Below are positions 19,101-26,782 of a stretch of DNA of 64,000 bases, piece by piece (position 1 is the first letter of the stretch; the number at the start of each line of letters is the position of its first letter). The position numbers were made by a program, and so were the translations under genes. The notes under the pieces were generated by a model. The model worked only from the letters and a program-made list of their open reading frames with translations, did no database searches and was not told the DNA's origin. This stretch comes from DASVNK01 sp036383895 (GTDB taxonomy: Bacteria > Verrucomicrobiota > Verrucomicrobiia > Limisphaerales > SXQI01), in contig DASVNK010000010.1 in assembly GCA_036383895.1 (NCBI GenBank), forward strand, positions 19,921 through 83,920, in the 5' to 3' direction.

Positions 19101-19401
19101 ACCACGCCTCCGTGAGTTTCAACGTTCCGCTGTCGCCCACTCCGCCGAATGCATCCACATACGCGCTACCGTAGAAATTTACTCCGGCAGGTGGGCCTGA
19201 GTTAAAGTCGGTGGATAAGTTTCCTGCGCGCGCGCTCGTTATTACACTAAGGGCCAAGGCGCTCACCAATGCCATTTGACTGCCTGCGAAAGACAAGGTT
19301 TTCCGCGGATTCGCTTTCATAAGTTTTACACTGGGATTTTTAATTTTGAATTTTTTGCGCGACATTCCTGAGCTTTGCCCCCCTTTGGGAGACAGCACCA
19401 T
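16195..19401 (-). CDS. Very large exported protein with L-type lectin and C-type lectin modules
   Basis: Up to 1068 aa. The likely ATG is 19365 (MSRKKFK, a GGGGGG stretch about 11 bases upstream); the frame stays open to 19401. A long signal sequence ends near ITSARAGN. About 58-268 is an L-type (legume-like) lectin domain (GLSFNFANDLPDG, FDTWDNGG, VVDVSDQNVLNLTVNG). About 270-375 is Ig-like. About 376-545 is a C-type lectin domain with the sugar-binding EPND motif and WLGG/WHWVNNE. About 546-640 has ADVNGDGTIDLIL, a dockerin/Ca-like loop. About 760-860 is CARDB-like (YDDSNNSYSLVIEA). The last 200 residues are Tyr-rich and unrecognised. It probably binds polysaccharide at the surface or is secreted. 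No catalytic domain seen. Confidence 0.75.
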   Translation of the reverse strand: MVLSPKGGQSSGMSRKKFKIKNPSVKLMKANPRKTLSFAGSQMALVSALALSVITSARAGNLSTDFNSGPPAGVNFYGSAYVDAFGGVGDSGTLKLTEAWYFGQQGSIVVDDLDGGASIYGFNARFKMLIGGGSQADGLSFNFANDLPDGSFGEEGAGTGLTISFDTWDNGGAEAPAIDLKTGGVTIDSYKGGGIFNNAAELFRTGDYVEVVVDVSDQNVLNLTVNGTAVFSGVKGAFTFGPGRFGFGARTGGANDNHFVDDIEITTQTAPPAHPYLISTGPVVGVHEDAVIKLEIGDGTVGQVVPGSIQLTLNGSIVIPTISKVGGLTTVSYDPPGLLPSGSHHVVTYSFADNASPSVTQTGTFQFDVRYYRGPNGNIYELIVNGEKTWEEANAEAQTRSYHGRPGHLATSTSYEEDVFLNKVLRTSFTFTFNWEVWLGGYQDFGMPPTEGWHWVNNEGPISGINGGATYSNWIEFEPNDYFGQDSENYLTLGLNGLFGWNDFGDFGFATRGGYIVEYEALQIGLDVKPGESPNVINVSTQGKIAVALLSGPTFDARTVLLETVRFGRTGIEASPVNKTQADVNGDGTIDLILTFNFVDTLLACGDTHGYLTGQDAHGGPIKGGDLVQMIGCPVYSLSLQAVQDVNEKTDIELVVTPLLSGYTAPALATKVQLKSYTIAGNLGWTKNVNNVPLTVKPNNTSSGQLSYNDLVYFQKIVGQVSVKNSKTGKTEIIQADTRVLYRPDLTIIAAQAPEQISTGRRFNLSASVVETKGDFGATAKAYLYDGTTLIDTINQISVDAGGNAGLVFSVRLTTVGTHTLTVVIEDQIPTDYDDSNNSYSLVIEATEAQLEPTPFYLSYYSRHFHYYREWDDTYSAGVYDSESRIEELYEQLYIPGALSFPVGNVSLSVSVDGAPRPSLQAEEVLPGYTYDDGCTQQSYGSAFLGDSTSLTINSYKDCFENAYSYVTAYRYVYDQTYFSTVYYKNGPTYTDGPYQSSEGTFLSPATSISTRLVIEANEGKFGGNAELTEFYDYNYYFPFDYVYEGGYERGFQLDDTRYGSASGMTVP

Positions 19402-19534
19402 TCAGTTATTCTCGCGATTTGAAGAATTAATGGATGTCTTTGCGGGAAAGGGAAGAAAGATTTATGGGAAAGATTAACTCAATACGCCACTTGCCTCAGG
19501 GGATTCCTGAGCCAGCGTCGCAGGATTCTTCTCA

Positions 19535-19566
19535 ATTCATTGAAACGGAGATTCATTGAAACGGAG
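19535..19566. repeat. Exact 16-bp tandem duplication
   Basis: ATTCATTGAAACGGAG occurs twice back to back in the gap between the lectin gene and the lipoate-ligase gene. A recent slippage duplication is the simplest reading. Confidence 0.8.
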
Positions 19567-19581
19567 ATGGTAAAGGGATTG

Positions 19582-20355
19582 TCAGAACCGCCGGTTCCAT
19601 TCGTCCTGCGAATACTTTTCGGTGATTAGGTTGGCGGCGCGTTGGGTTATTTCGTGAATGGTTTCGGGAGTGGATTGGGTAGTGGCTTGCCAGGTGTGTT
19701 GAATGGAGGCGGTGAGGGTGGGGCGGTCGACGGGGAGGTTGCGGAGGAAGTCGCGGTGGGGGCGGTGGCGGCGGTATTCGGGTTGTTGGGCGGGTTCCTG
19801 GAGGACCTGCGAGATGAGGTCGAGGTTGAAGTCGAGGAGGAAGGAGCCGTGGAAGAGGATGGAGCGTTTTTTGCGGCGCTGGGCGTTGCCGGAGAATTTG
19901 AGGGAGTCGATGGTGAGGTCGGTGTAGCCGTGAATGGCGAGTTGGCCCGGGACGATTGGAGCGAGGGCGGCGTGGATTTGTTGCATAACGTAGATATTGG
20001 TGCTGCTGATGGAGCTGAGTTCGGGGCGGGAATCGATGGGGAGCATTGGAAGAATTAGGGTGTAGTTCACGCAGCCGGGGCCCTGGAGGACGGTGCCGCC
20101 GCCGCTGGCGCGTCGGAGAATGGGAATGCCGCGGCGTTGGCATTCGGGTTCGTTGACTTCGGCGGCGATGTGTTTGCCGTAGCCGAGGACGACGAAGTGA
20201 TTGGGAGACTCCCAGAACCAAAGGAAGCCGGGATGGTTCGTGTGGTCTTCGCAGAAATCGAGGAGGGCTTCTTCGGTGGCGAGGAATTCGGCGGGGGTGA
20301 GCTGGCGGGTGATGAGGGCCGCAGAAGTACGGGGCAAAAAAAGCTCTAAGTTCAC
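19582..20355 (-). CDS. Lipoate/biotin-protein ligase family protein (LplA/LipM-like)
   Basis: A 257-aa member of the biotin/lipoate A/B ligase fold, which attaches lipoyl or octanoyl groups to carrier domains. The nucleotide-binding RRASGGGTV is at 81-89, the conserved lysine is Lys153 in LKFSGNAQRRKK, and HGSFL follows at 169-173. Length fits the single-domain ligase or octanoyltransferase. Whether it uses free lipoate, octanoyl-ACP or another acid cannot be told. Starts at ATG 20355, divergent from the GntR operon, so the short gap probably holds both promoters. Confidence 0.85.
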   Translation of the reverse strand: MNLELFLPRTSAALITRQLTPAEFLATEEALLDFCEDHTNHPGFLWFWESPNHFVVLGYGKHIAAEVNEPECQRRGIPILRRASGGGTVLQGPGCVNYTLILPMLPIDSRPELSSISSTNIYVMQQIHAALAPIVPGQLAIHGYTDLTIDSLKFSGNAQRRKKRSILFHGSFLLDFNLDLISQVLQEPAQQPEYRRHRPHRDFLRNLPVDRPTLTASIQHTWQATTQSTPETIHEITQRAANLITEKYSQDEWNRRF

Positions 20356-20368
20356 CTAGAAAGAGGTG

Positions 20369-20396
20369 TTGACGGCTACTGTTTGGGAGTTACCAT
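20369..20396 (+). promoter_or_regulatory. Candidate sigma-70 promoter of the GntR/ABC operon
   Basis: TTGACG (20369-20374), a 16-bp spacer, then TACCAT (20391-20396). Transcription would begin about seven bases before ATG 20410, giving a nearly leaderless message. That fits the lack of a good ribosome site. YtrA-type regulators usually repress their own operon, so an operator is expected here; I see no clear palindrome. Confidence 0.4.
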
Positions 20397-20409
20397 ACAC
20401 TCTGCGACA

Positions 20410-20847
20410 ATGAATTTGCATTTGCATCTCGACCCGCATTCGGGCCTGCCGGTTTACCGGCAGATGATCGACCAGATCAAGTATTACGTTGCTTCGGGCG
20501 CGTTGAAGCCGGGGCAGCAGTTGCCGAGTGTGCGTGAATTGGCGCAGCGGCTTTCGATTAATCCGACGACGGTGGTGAAGGCTTACACGGAGTTGCAACA
20601 CGAGGAAGTGATCGATCTGCGGCATGGGAAGGGGGCGTTCGTGGCGGAGCGCGCGCCGGATGCGCCGGCGGTGTCGGCGTTCGAGAAGGATAAGGTGGTG
20701 CGGCGGCTCGCGCGGCAACTGGCGGTGGAGTCGCAGCAGATCGGAGCGAGCTATGAATTTGTGCAGGAGGTGCTGGAAGATGAATGGAACCAGATTTCCG
20801 GGACAATGAATGAGGCTCGCGAGAATCGGAAATCGGCTCGCGGTTAG
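20410..20847 (+). CDS. GntR-family regulator, YtrA subfamily
   Basis: A 145-aa protein with an N-terminal winged helix: LPVYRQMIDQIKYYVASGALKPGQQLPSVRELAQRLSINPTTVVKAYTELQHEEVIDLRHGKGAFV. It has only a short helical tail, the YtrA layout without a ligand-binding domain. I chose ATG 20410 over a TTG at 20383 because the protein then begins with the usual strand before the helix. YtrA regulators control linked ABC transporters, and an ABC ATPase gene starts 16 bp after the stop. Confidence 0.88.
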   Translation: MNLHLHLDPHSGLPVYRQMIDQIKYYVASGALKPGQQLPSVRELAQRLSINPTTVVKAYTELQHEEVIDLRHGKGAFVAERAPDAPAVSAFEKDKVVRRLARQLAVESQQIGASYEFVQEVLEDEWNQISGTMNEARENRKSARG

Positions 20848-20863
20848 TTGAGCATAGTTGCGC

Positions 20864-21829
20864 ATGACAGCAGCAATTCAACTGAGAGATTTGACGAAGA
20901 CGTTCGCCGGCGGATCGGTGGGCGTGACGAACGTCAATTTGCAGATCGAGCCGGGGACGGTTTATGGCTTGATGGGGCGGAATGGGGCAGGGAAGACGAC
21001 GACGATTCGGCTGCTGATGGGTTTGTTGCGCGCGGATAAGGGGCAGGCGCTGGTGTTCGGGGAAGATATGCGCGAAGCGAGCCGTTCGTTGCGTTCGCGG
21101 GTGGCGTATGTTTCGCAATCGGAGCAGATGCCGGCGTGGATGAACCTGCGCGATCTTTGGCGCTACGTCGGGAATTTTTATGAGCGCTGGAATAAGTCGT
21201 TCGCGGAGGCGCTGGCGATTCGTTGGGGAATTTCTTCGCTGCAACCGCTCGGTGAACTTTCGGGCGGCGAACAGCGCAAGGCGGCGATCATTGTCGCGCT
21301 CGCTTCGGAGCCGGACCTTTTGATTTTGGACGAACCGGCGGCGGGCTTGGACCCGCTTTCGCGGCGTGAGTTGATTACGGAGGTGGTGGGCGTTTTGAAC
21401 CGCCATACTTCCGCGACGATTCTTTTTTCCACGCATATTATTTCCGACCTGGAGCGGGTGGCGGAGTGGGTTGGAATTTTGGAGCGCGGCCGGCTGGTGA
21501 TGAATCGTCCGCTGGACGAGATACATTCCTGCTTTCGGCGCGTGCAGGTGATTTTTCCGGGAGAAATGCCGCCGCCGCAATTTTCGATTCCTGGCGCGAA
21601 GAATACGACGGTGAGCGGGCCCGTCGTGAGCGGGGTGACGGAGTTTTTCGATGCGGAACATATCGAGGCGCTGAAACGGTGGCCGGGTGTGCGGGTGCAG
21701 GTGTTCCCGTTGTCGCTTGAGGAAATATTTATCGAATTGTCCAAGTCCGCGGACGAGCCGAATGCGGCGTCTGCTGCTGTGAATTTACCTTCCGAAGATG
21801 AACAGGAACTCAAACTGTTGAGCATATGA
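20864..21829 (+). CDS. ABC transporter ATP-binding protein of the YtrA-type operon
   Basis: A 321-aa ABC ATPase. Walker A GRNGAGKTTT (38-47), signature LSGGEQRKAAI, Walker B LLILDEPAAGLD and the switch His in STHI are all present, so it should be an active ATPase. The roughly 100-residue C-terminal extension is typical of ABC-2 export or immunity ATPases. ATG 20864 is preferred over TTG 20858. Its stop overlaps the next start as ATGA. The matching membrane partner is most likely the gene at 25785, separated by two unusual genes. Confidence 0.9.
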   Translation: MTAAIQLRDLTKTFAGGSVGVTNVNLQIEPGTVYGLMGRNGAGKTTTIRLLMGLLRADKGQALVFGEDMREASRSLRSRVAYVSQSEQMPAWMNLRDLWRYVGNFYERWNKSFAEALAIRWGISSLQPLGELSGGEQRKAAIIVALASEPDLLILDEPAAGLDPLSRRELITEVVGVLNRHTSATILFSTHIISDLERVAEWVGILERGRLVMNRPLDEIHSCFRRVQVIFPGEMPPPQFSIPGAKNTTVSGPVVSGVTEFFDAEHIEALKRWPGVRVQVFPLSLEEIFIELSKSADEPNAASAAVNLPSEDEQELKLLSI

Positions 21830-24800
21830 GAACGATAAAGTTGTGTTCAGTTTTACTCGGATTTGCCGGATTTGTTGCGGCGAGTCTCACGAACAGTTTT
21901 GGCGCGGAAAGTGCGCCCACGCCTTATGCGCGGATTAGTTCAGTGCGCCTCGAAGGCACGAATGTCGTGGTGGAGGTGGAAGCGTCGGCGGACTTTACCA
22001 AAGTGACGTTGGAATCAACCACGCGTGCAAATCGACGCGCGTGGCAACCGCGCGCGGTGAAGGTCATCGAGAATGCGTCGGCGACGGTTCACGTCGCATT
22101 CACTCTGCCGACCTCGCCAGAATTGGAAATTCTGCGTGTGCGCGGCGATCGCATCACTGATTCACTACCGGCGGAACTTTATACCGGCACGAATAAATTC
22201 GCGGTGGCGGGCACCGCGGGAGCAAACGGGCCGGTGAATTTCAATGATGGCGGACCGACGGCTGGTCCGGGAGCGGGTGACGACCGGGAAGATTCTTCGC
22301 CGCAACGCAGCGTGGTGGAATCAGATATTTGGAAGCTGGTGGGCGATACGCTTTTTTTCTTCAACCAGTATCGCGGGATGCAGGTGATTGACGTGAGTAG
22401 TCCGGATTCGCCGGAAGTCACCGGCACTTACGACCTGCCGGGCGCCGGTGAGCAGATGTATGTCATCAATGGCACAAACGTGGTGTTGTTGGCGCGGGAT
22501 AATTGCGCATGGTACGGCACCGAAAGTCAAAGCAGGGTGATCCTGCTGCAAGTGCGCGATGGAGAACCGCATCTCGTGAAAGAATTGCCTGTCGCCGGAC
22601 AAATTGTGGAAAGCAGGTTGGTGGGTTCTGCGCTTTATGTGGTGGCGAGCAGTTACCAGCGGCGCGTCAGTGACGGAGGACCGAGCGGAGGCGCCTCATC
22701 GGAAACGTGGGATTGGGGTAACGACATCGTGTCGTTCGATCTGGCGGACTTCGCAACTGCCGAGCAGAAATCGAGCGACTGGGTGCGCGGCTACGGTAAC
22801 GTGATTATGGCGACGGACAAATATCTGTTCGTGTCTCAGCAGGTCTACGACAGCACGAGCACGATGTATTCTTCGACGATTAATTCCTACGATATTTCAT
22901 CGCCGAACGGCACGTTCACAAAGCTGGCCACTTTCAATGCGGGCGGGAACGTCAAAGATAAATTCAAGATGAACGTGATCGGCAACACGTTTGTGGTCGT
23001 GGTGCAGCGCGAGAATTGGCAGCGCGGCGAACGCACCACGAACGTGCGCACATATTCGTTCGCAAATCCGAGCGCGCCGCAGTTCCTGGCGGACCTGAAG
23101 ATTATCGAAAACGAACAGCTCTTCGCGACGCGCTTCGATGGCGATCGCCTGTATGCAGTCACCTTCCGCGTGATCGATCCGCTTTGGATTATTGATCTCA
23201 GCAATCCCGCAGCGCCGAAGAAGCTGGGCGAACTGGAAATTCCGGGCTGGTCCACTTTCCTGCAACCGATGGGGGATCGTTTGCTGGCGATCGGCATTGA
23301 TCAATCCAGCAATACGTGGAGAACCGCCGTTCAGTTATTTAATGTCGCTGATCCGGCGAATCCAACGTTGTTGAGCAAGGTGCTGATCGGCGAACAATGG
23401 AGCGGCAGTGAAGCGAATTGGGACGAAAAAGCGTTCGGCGTTCTCCCGGACGAAAATCTCGTCCTGGTTCCGTTCTACTCCAGCGGCGCGGCGGGATACC
23501 AACAAGGTGTCCAACTGATCGATCTTTTCGAGAACACGCTGGTGAAGCGCGGCATCGTGGAGCACAACATGGCGGCGCGTCGCGCGACCATTCATCGCGA
23601 TCGCATGCTTTCGCTCTCCAGTCGGGAATTACTCACGGTGGATGTGACCGATCGCGACAAGCCAGCCGTGATCGAGACTACCACGCTCTCCTGGGCGGCC
23701 GAACACGTGCACCTCGTGGGCAATCACCTGATCGAAGTCGATTCTTATAATAACAGCGGCCCCGCGTTGCGCGTCGTGCATACGGACGATCCTTCGGAAA
23801 TTCTTTCGTCGCTCGTGCTGACGAACATCCCTTACCTGGGCAGCGTGGAGATGAATAACCATCTCTACCTTCTGCAAGGGCGCGGCGCGCAATATATTTA
23901 TCCGGCGGATTATAATCCGACGAACTATTATCCGATCGCCACCAACCCGGGCGTCTACATCCTCACCGAATTGGCGTTGGATGTGCTCCCGAACCTCACC
24001 GTTGCACATCGGATCGTTAAAGAATCAAAAGAGGAATTTTTCTGGGGTCAATACGACGGTTTGCGGGTGAGCGACGACATTCTGGTCTGGGCCAGCGAAT
24101 CCGGCGGCGGCTACCCGTGGCTGGACTGGGGTGGGCCGATGGCCGCGGTCGATGGCCGCGCGGATGCAGCGATCGGTGCACCAGTCGACAGCCTCTGGCG
24201 GGGACCGTGGTGGGGCGGTAGTTCTGGGCATTTCGTCGCGGTGGATCTCAGCGGCGATGTGCCCGCCTTCGCGTCGGAAGTGAAACTGACCGGCACGAAT
24301 TATTGGTGGAGCTTCAGCGAAGCAACCACTGAGAACGGATTGGTTTTCACCAGCCATCAATCCTCGGAATACGATCCCACCATCGATCCGCCGCCCTACA
24401 CCTATCAGCAGTGGAACGGAAAAGAGTATGTCGTCGTGACGAATGATCCGCCTCCGGGTGCCTGGGTGCAGCGTCACTACCTCGACGTGATTGACTTCAC
24501 CGAGCCGGCCGAACCGCTCGTTCGTGCGCCCGTGAATATTCCCGGTACCTTGCTCGGTGCGCATCGCGGCGGCGAACTGCTTTACACGCGGGGCTACGAC
24601 GGAAATCCGTTTTCGTATAATGGTGAGGAAAAGCTCTCCGCGGTCAGTTACGACGGGATTGCCGCTCACTTGATTCACAGCATCACGCTGAACGGCCAAT
24701 CATGGCCGCGACCTGCGATTTCCGATGAGGGTTTTGTATATCTCGGAGTCGCCGCGGCGGGAACGAACACCAACTCAACTCTCCAGGTCTGGACACTCGG

Positions 24801-25074
24801 TAGCTCCGGCAAGCTCGAGCAGGTGGAGAACGTCACGCTCAGCACGCCGGCGCAAGCGTTGAAGAAGCTCGATGATCTGCTCGCGGTGCAAAGCGCCAGG
24901 ATCGATCTTTACGATGCATCGGTTCCGACGGATCTCGTGCCGGTCGGCTCTGGGCTGGTCTCTGGTTGCTTCGGTGTGGTCCTTGATGGCGCAGACGGCA
25001 GCCTGGTCGATGGCCTGTGGCTGCCGATCGGTTGGTATGGCGTCGTCCACATCCCGGCAGGAGTTGCTCCTTAG
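21826..25074 (+). CDS. Secreted beta-propeller protein inside the ABC operon
   Basis: A 1082-aa exported protein: signal peptide MRTIKLCSVLLGFAGFVAASLTNSFG, a beta-sandwich-like N-terminal region (to about 145), then repeated propeller blades. These include VGDTLFFFNQYRGMQVIDVSSPDSPEVTGTYDLPG, LVGSALYVVASSY, DRLYAVTFRVIDPLWIIDLSNPAAPKKLGEL and LLSLSSRELLTVDVTDRDKPAVIE. The blades resemble the secreted Beta_propel family (PF09826), distantly WD40-like. Its ATG overlaps the stop of the ATPase gene (ATGA) and the pseudopilin gene follows with no gap, so it is a true member of the ABC operon. Function unknown; it may be the exported cargo or an extracytoplasmic partner of the transporter. Confidence 0.72.
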   Translation: MRTIKLCSVLLGFAGFVAASLTNSFGAESAPTPYARISSVRLEGTNVVVEVEASADFTKVTLESTTRANRRAWQPRAVKVIENASATVHVAFTLPTSPELEILRVRGDRITDSLPAELYTGTNKFAVAGTAGANGPVNFNDGGPTAGPGAGDDREDSSPQRSVVESDIWKLVGDTLFFFNQYRGMQVIDVSSPDSPEVTGTYDLPGAGEQMYVINGTNVVLLARDNCAWYGTESQSRVILLQVRDGEPHLVKELPVAGQIVESRLVGSALYVVASSYQRRVSDGGPSGGASSETWDWGNDIVSFDLADFATAEQKSSDWVRGYGNVIMATDKYLFVSQQVYDSTSTMYSSTINSYDISSPNGTFTKLATFNAGGNVKDKFKMNVIGNTFVVVVQRENWQRGERTTNVRTYSFANPSAPQFLADLKIIENEQLFATRFDGDRLYAVTFRVIDPLWIIDLSNPAAPKKLGELEIPGWSTFLQPMGDRLLAIGIDQSSNTWRTAVQLFNVADPANPTLLSKVLIGEQWSGSEANWDEKAFGVLPDENLVLVPFYSSGAAGYQQGVQLIDLFENTLVKRGIVEHNMAARRATIHRDRMLSLSSRELLTVDVTDRDKPAVIETTTLSWAAEHVHLVGNHLIEVDSYNNSGPALRVVHTDDPSEILSSLVLTNIPYLGSVEMNNHLYLLQGRGAQYIYPADYNPTNYYPIATNPGVYILTELALDVLPNLTVAHRIVKESKEEFFWGQYDGLRVSDDILVWASESGGGYPWLDWGGPMAAVDGRADAAIGAPVDSLWRGPWWGGSSGHFVAVDLSGDVPAFASEVKLTGTNYWWSFSEATTENGLVFTSHQSSEYDPTIDPPPYTYQQWNGKEYVVVTNDPPPGAWVQRHYLDVIDFTEPAEPLVRAPVNIPGTLLGAHRGGELLYTRGYDGNPFSYNGEEKLSAVSYDGIAAHLIHSITLNGQSWPRPAISDEGFVYLGVAAAGTNTNSTLQVWTLGSSGKLEQVENVTLSTPAQALKKLDDLLAVQSARIDLYDASVPTDLVPVGSGLVSGCFGVVLDGADGSLVDGLWLPIGWYGVVHIPAGVAP

Positions 25075-25785
25075 TTGAAAGGTTTCGCGAAAAACGCGGC
25101 GAGGCCGTGGGGATTCACGCTCGTTGAACTCCTCACGGTCATCGCCATTATCGCGGTGTTGGCGACGCTCACGAGCGCCACTCTCGTGAACGCGCAGCGC
25201 AAAGGTCGCAAAGCTGTTTCCACTTCGAACCTTCGCCAGATCGCGCTCGCCTTCAATATTTACGCGGACGATCACCCAAAGCGTCCCGCGTCCTTTCGCG
25301 AGCTGACGCAATCGAGATATATTTCCGAACGCGTGCTTCTCTGCCCGGAAGATCGCGTCCACCAGAATTGGGCCGGCTTGCTCGAGTCGCAGGATTCCGG
25401 GCGCATGCCGGATCCGATCGTCATTCTGCCCGGGACCGATGCGCCCGCGTCCCCCGAGCAAGCGAACACGGATGTACCGCATTCCTATTTCAAATCGTTT
25501 GATTATCTCGACCGCATCTGGCAACCGATCGAGCGCAGCGCCATGGGCGGCATTGCTGCCTGCCAGCTTCACGGCATCGGCCGCCAGAGCAAGGATGTGC
25601 CCCCTTCCGTCGGCGCTTACCAGGGCCTCGTGCTGCGCGCGTTGAAGGATGGCAGCGTCATCACGCGCCAGGTGTTCTTGCCGAAATCGGATGGCGTCGG
25701 CAGCGCGATGAATCCGAGCTACGGCGGCACGAACGTTCTGGAAACTCCCCTGTTGCCTTTGTTTTTAGACCCGACAGAATTCTAA
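25075..25785 (+). CDS. Type II secretion-like pseudopilin (prepilin N-terminal methylation motif)
   Basis: A 236-aa protein whose N-terminus is a class III prepilin signal: basic leader, then GFTLVELLTVIAIIAVLATLTSATL, with cleavage expected before Phe and Glu at position 5 of the mature protein. After the helix it has YADDHPKRPASFRELTQSRYI and a Cys in LLCPED, features common in the large verrucomicrobial/planctomycetal pseudopilin families. The start is TTG 25075, directly after the TAG of the propeller gene. A missing upstream Shine-Dalgarno and zero spacing imply termination-reinitiation. Confidence 0.82.
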   Translation: MKGFAKNAARPWGFTLVELLTVIAIIAVLATLTSATLVNAQRKGRKAVSTSNLRQIALAFNIYADDHPKRPASFRELTQSRYISERVLLCPEDRVHQNWAGLLESQDSGRMPDPIVILPGTDAPASPEQANTDVPHSYFKSFDYLDRIWQPIERSAMGGIAACQLHGIGRQSKDVPPSVGAYQGLVLRALKDGSVITRQVFLPKSDGVGSAMNPSYGGTNVLETPLLPLFLDPTEF

Positions 25786-26657
25786 TGCTGAATAATCTGG
25801 AACAACGAATTCCCGTTTTACGTGACGCGCGCTCGGCGGCCGTCGGCGCTCCGCGCCTAAGTTCGAGTTTCGCTCGCGCCTGGAAAGGCCTGCTCTGGGC
25901 CGAATGGTATGCGCACAGCCAGGTGCTGCTGATGTTCCTCGCGGTCTGGTTGCTCGCGGTCTGGACTCTTCCGCTGTTCACGCATCCCGGCTGGATTCTG
26001 CTCCTCGGCGGACTTTACGCACTCATGGCCGGCCCGATGTATGGCGGCGCGGATGTCCTCGAAGGCTGCGAAGAATTTACCTTCGCGCTGCCGCCCACGC
26101 GCATCGAACGTTTTCTTTCGCGCCTCATCGTTGGCCTCGGAACTCTCCTTTTCCTTTGCGCCATGAACGTCGTCGCGCTCGGCCTCGATCTGCCGCAAAT
26201 CCTCGCCCGGCTCTATGTGCAAACCGGCATCATCAAACCGCTTCCTGTCATTAAGCCTGGTTTGCTCTACGGCTTGATTGTCGCCATTCCCGTTTCAGTG
26301 TTTGCGTTCGCCTTTACCATTTCTGCGGTCACCCACTCACGCATTCTCATTCTGCTCTCCTGGTTTTGGGCCGGTGTCGCGACGCTGGCCCTCCTGCAAC
26401 TCGGATTCTGGTACGAAGACCTCGTTTGGGACAACCTCAACGGCTACTTCGCCTGTCCGTTCCTTCTGGCTGTCTCCGCCTCCGTTCTGATTTACGGATT
26501 CAACTCGTTTCGCCGAAAAGAAATCGGCAAACCGTCCATCCCGATCACCCTGCCGGGCCACTGGTGGATTTGGACCCTCCTCTTCGCCGTTGGCATGGGG
26601 CTGGCGCTAGCGCTCGTTACTTCACTCATCAAGCATCTCCCGCGCTTTCTGCAGTAA
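25785..26657 (+). CDS. Probable ABC-2-type membrane permease
   Basis: A 290-aa integral membrane protein with six hydrophobic segments (about 47-65, 67-85, 107-127, 148-175, 183-203, 213-232) and one more near the C-terminus. The layout and the phrase YGGADVLEGCEEFTFALPPTRIERFLSRLIVG match ABC-2 permeases, where a cytoplasmic TFALPxTR-like loop couples to the ATPase. It starts in the stop codon of the pseudopilin gene (TAATG), closing a five-gene unit. It is the obvious partner of the ATPase at 20864. Confidence 0.72.
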   Translation: MLNNLEQRIPVLRDARSAAVGAPRLSSSFARAWKGLLWAEWYAHSQVLLMFLAVWLLAVWTLPLFTHPGWILLLGGLYALMAGPMYGGADVLEGCEEFTFALPPTRIERFLSRLIVGLGTLLFLCAMNVVALGLDLPQILARLYVQTGIIKPLPVIKPGLLYGLIVAIPVSVFAFAFTISAVTHSRILILLSWFWAGVATLALLQLGFWYEDLVWDNLNGYFACPFLLAVSASVLIYGFNSFRRKEIGKPSIPITLPGHWWIWTLLFAVGMGLALALVTSLIKHLPRFLQ

Positions 26658-26782
26658 GTCCCCTTTCCCGAAAGATTTTTGTAACACTTTCAAACTTTTC
26701 CCTTAATGTTTTGTGCGCCCGCCGGATTTGGGAATTCACGGACTTTCCCGGTCGAGTGCGAAAATCATTCAGCGACACTCTC

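Noticed and set aside
20558..21661. 367-codon minus-strand frame opposite the GntR and ABC genes
   Set aside because: Arg/His-rich translation without family features; the plus strand holds two well-supported genes.
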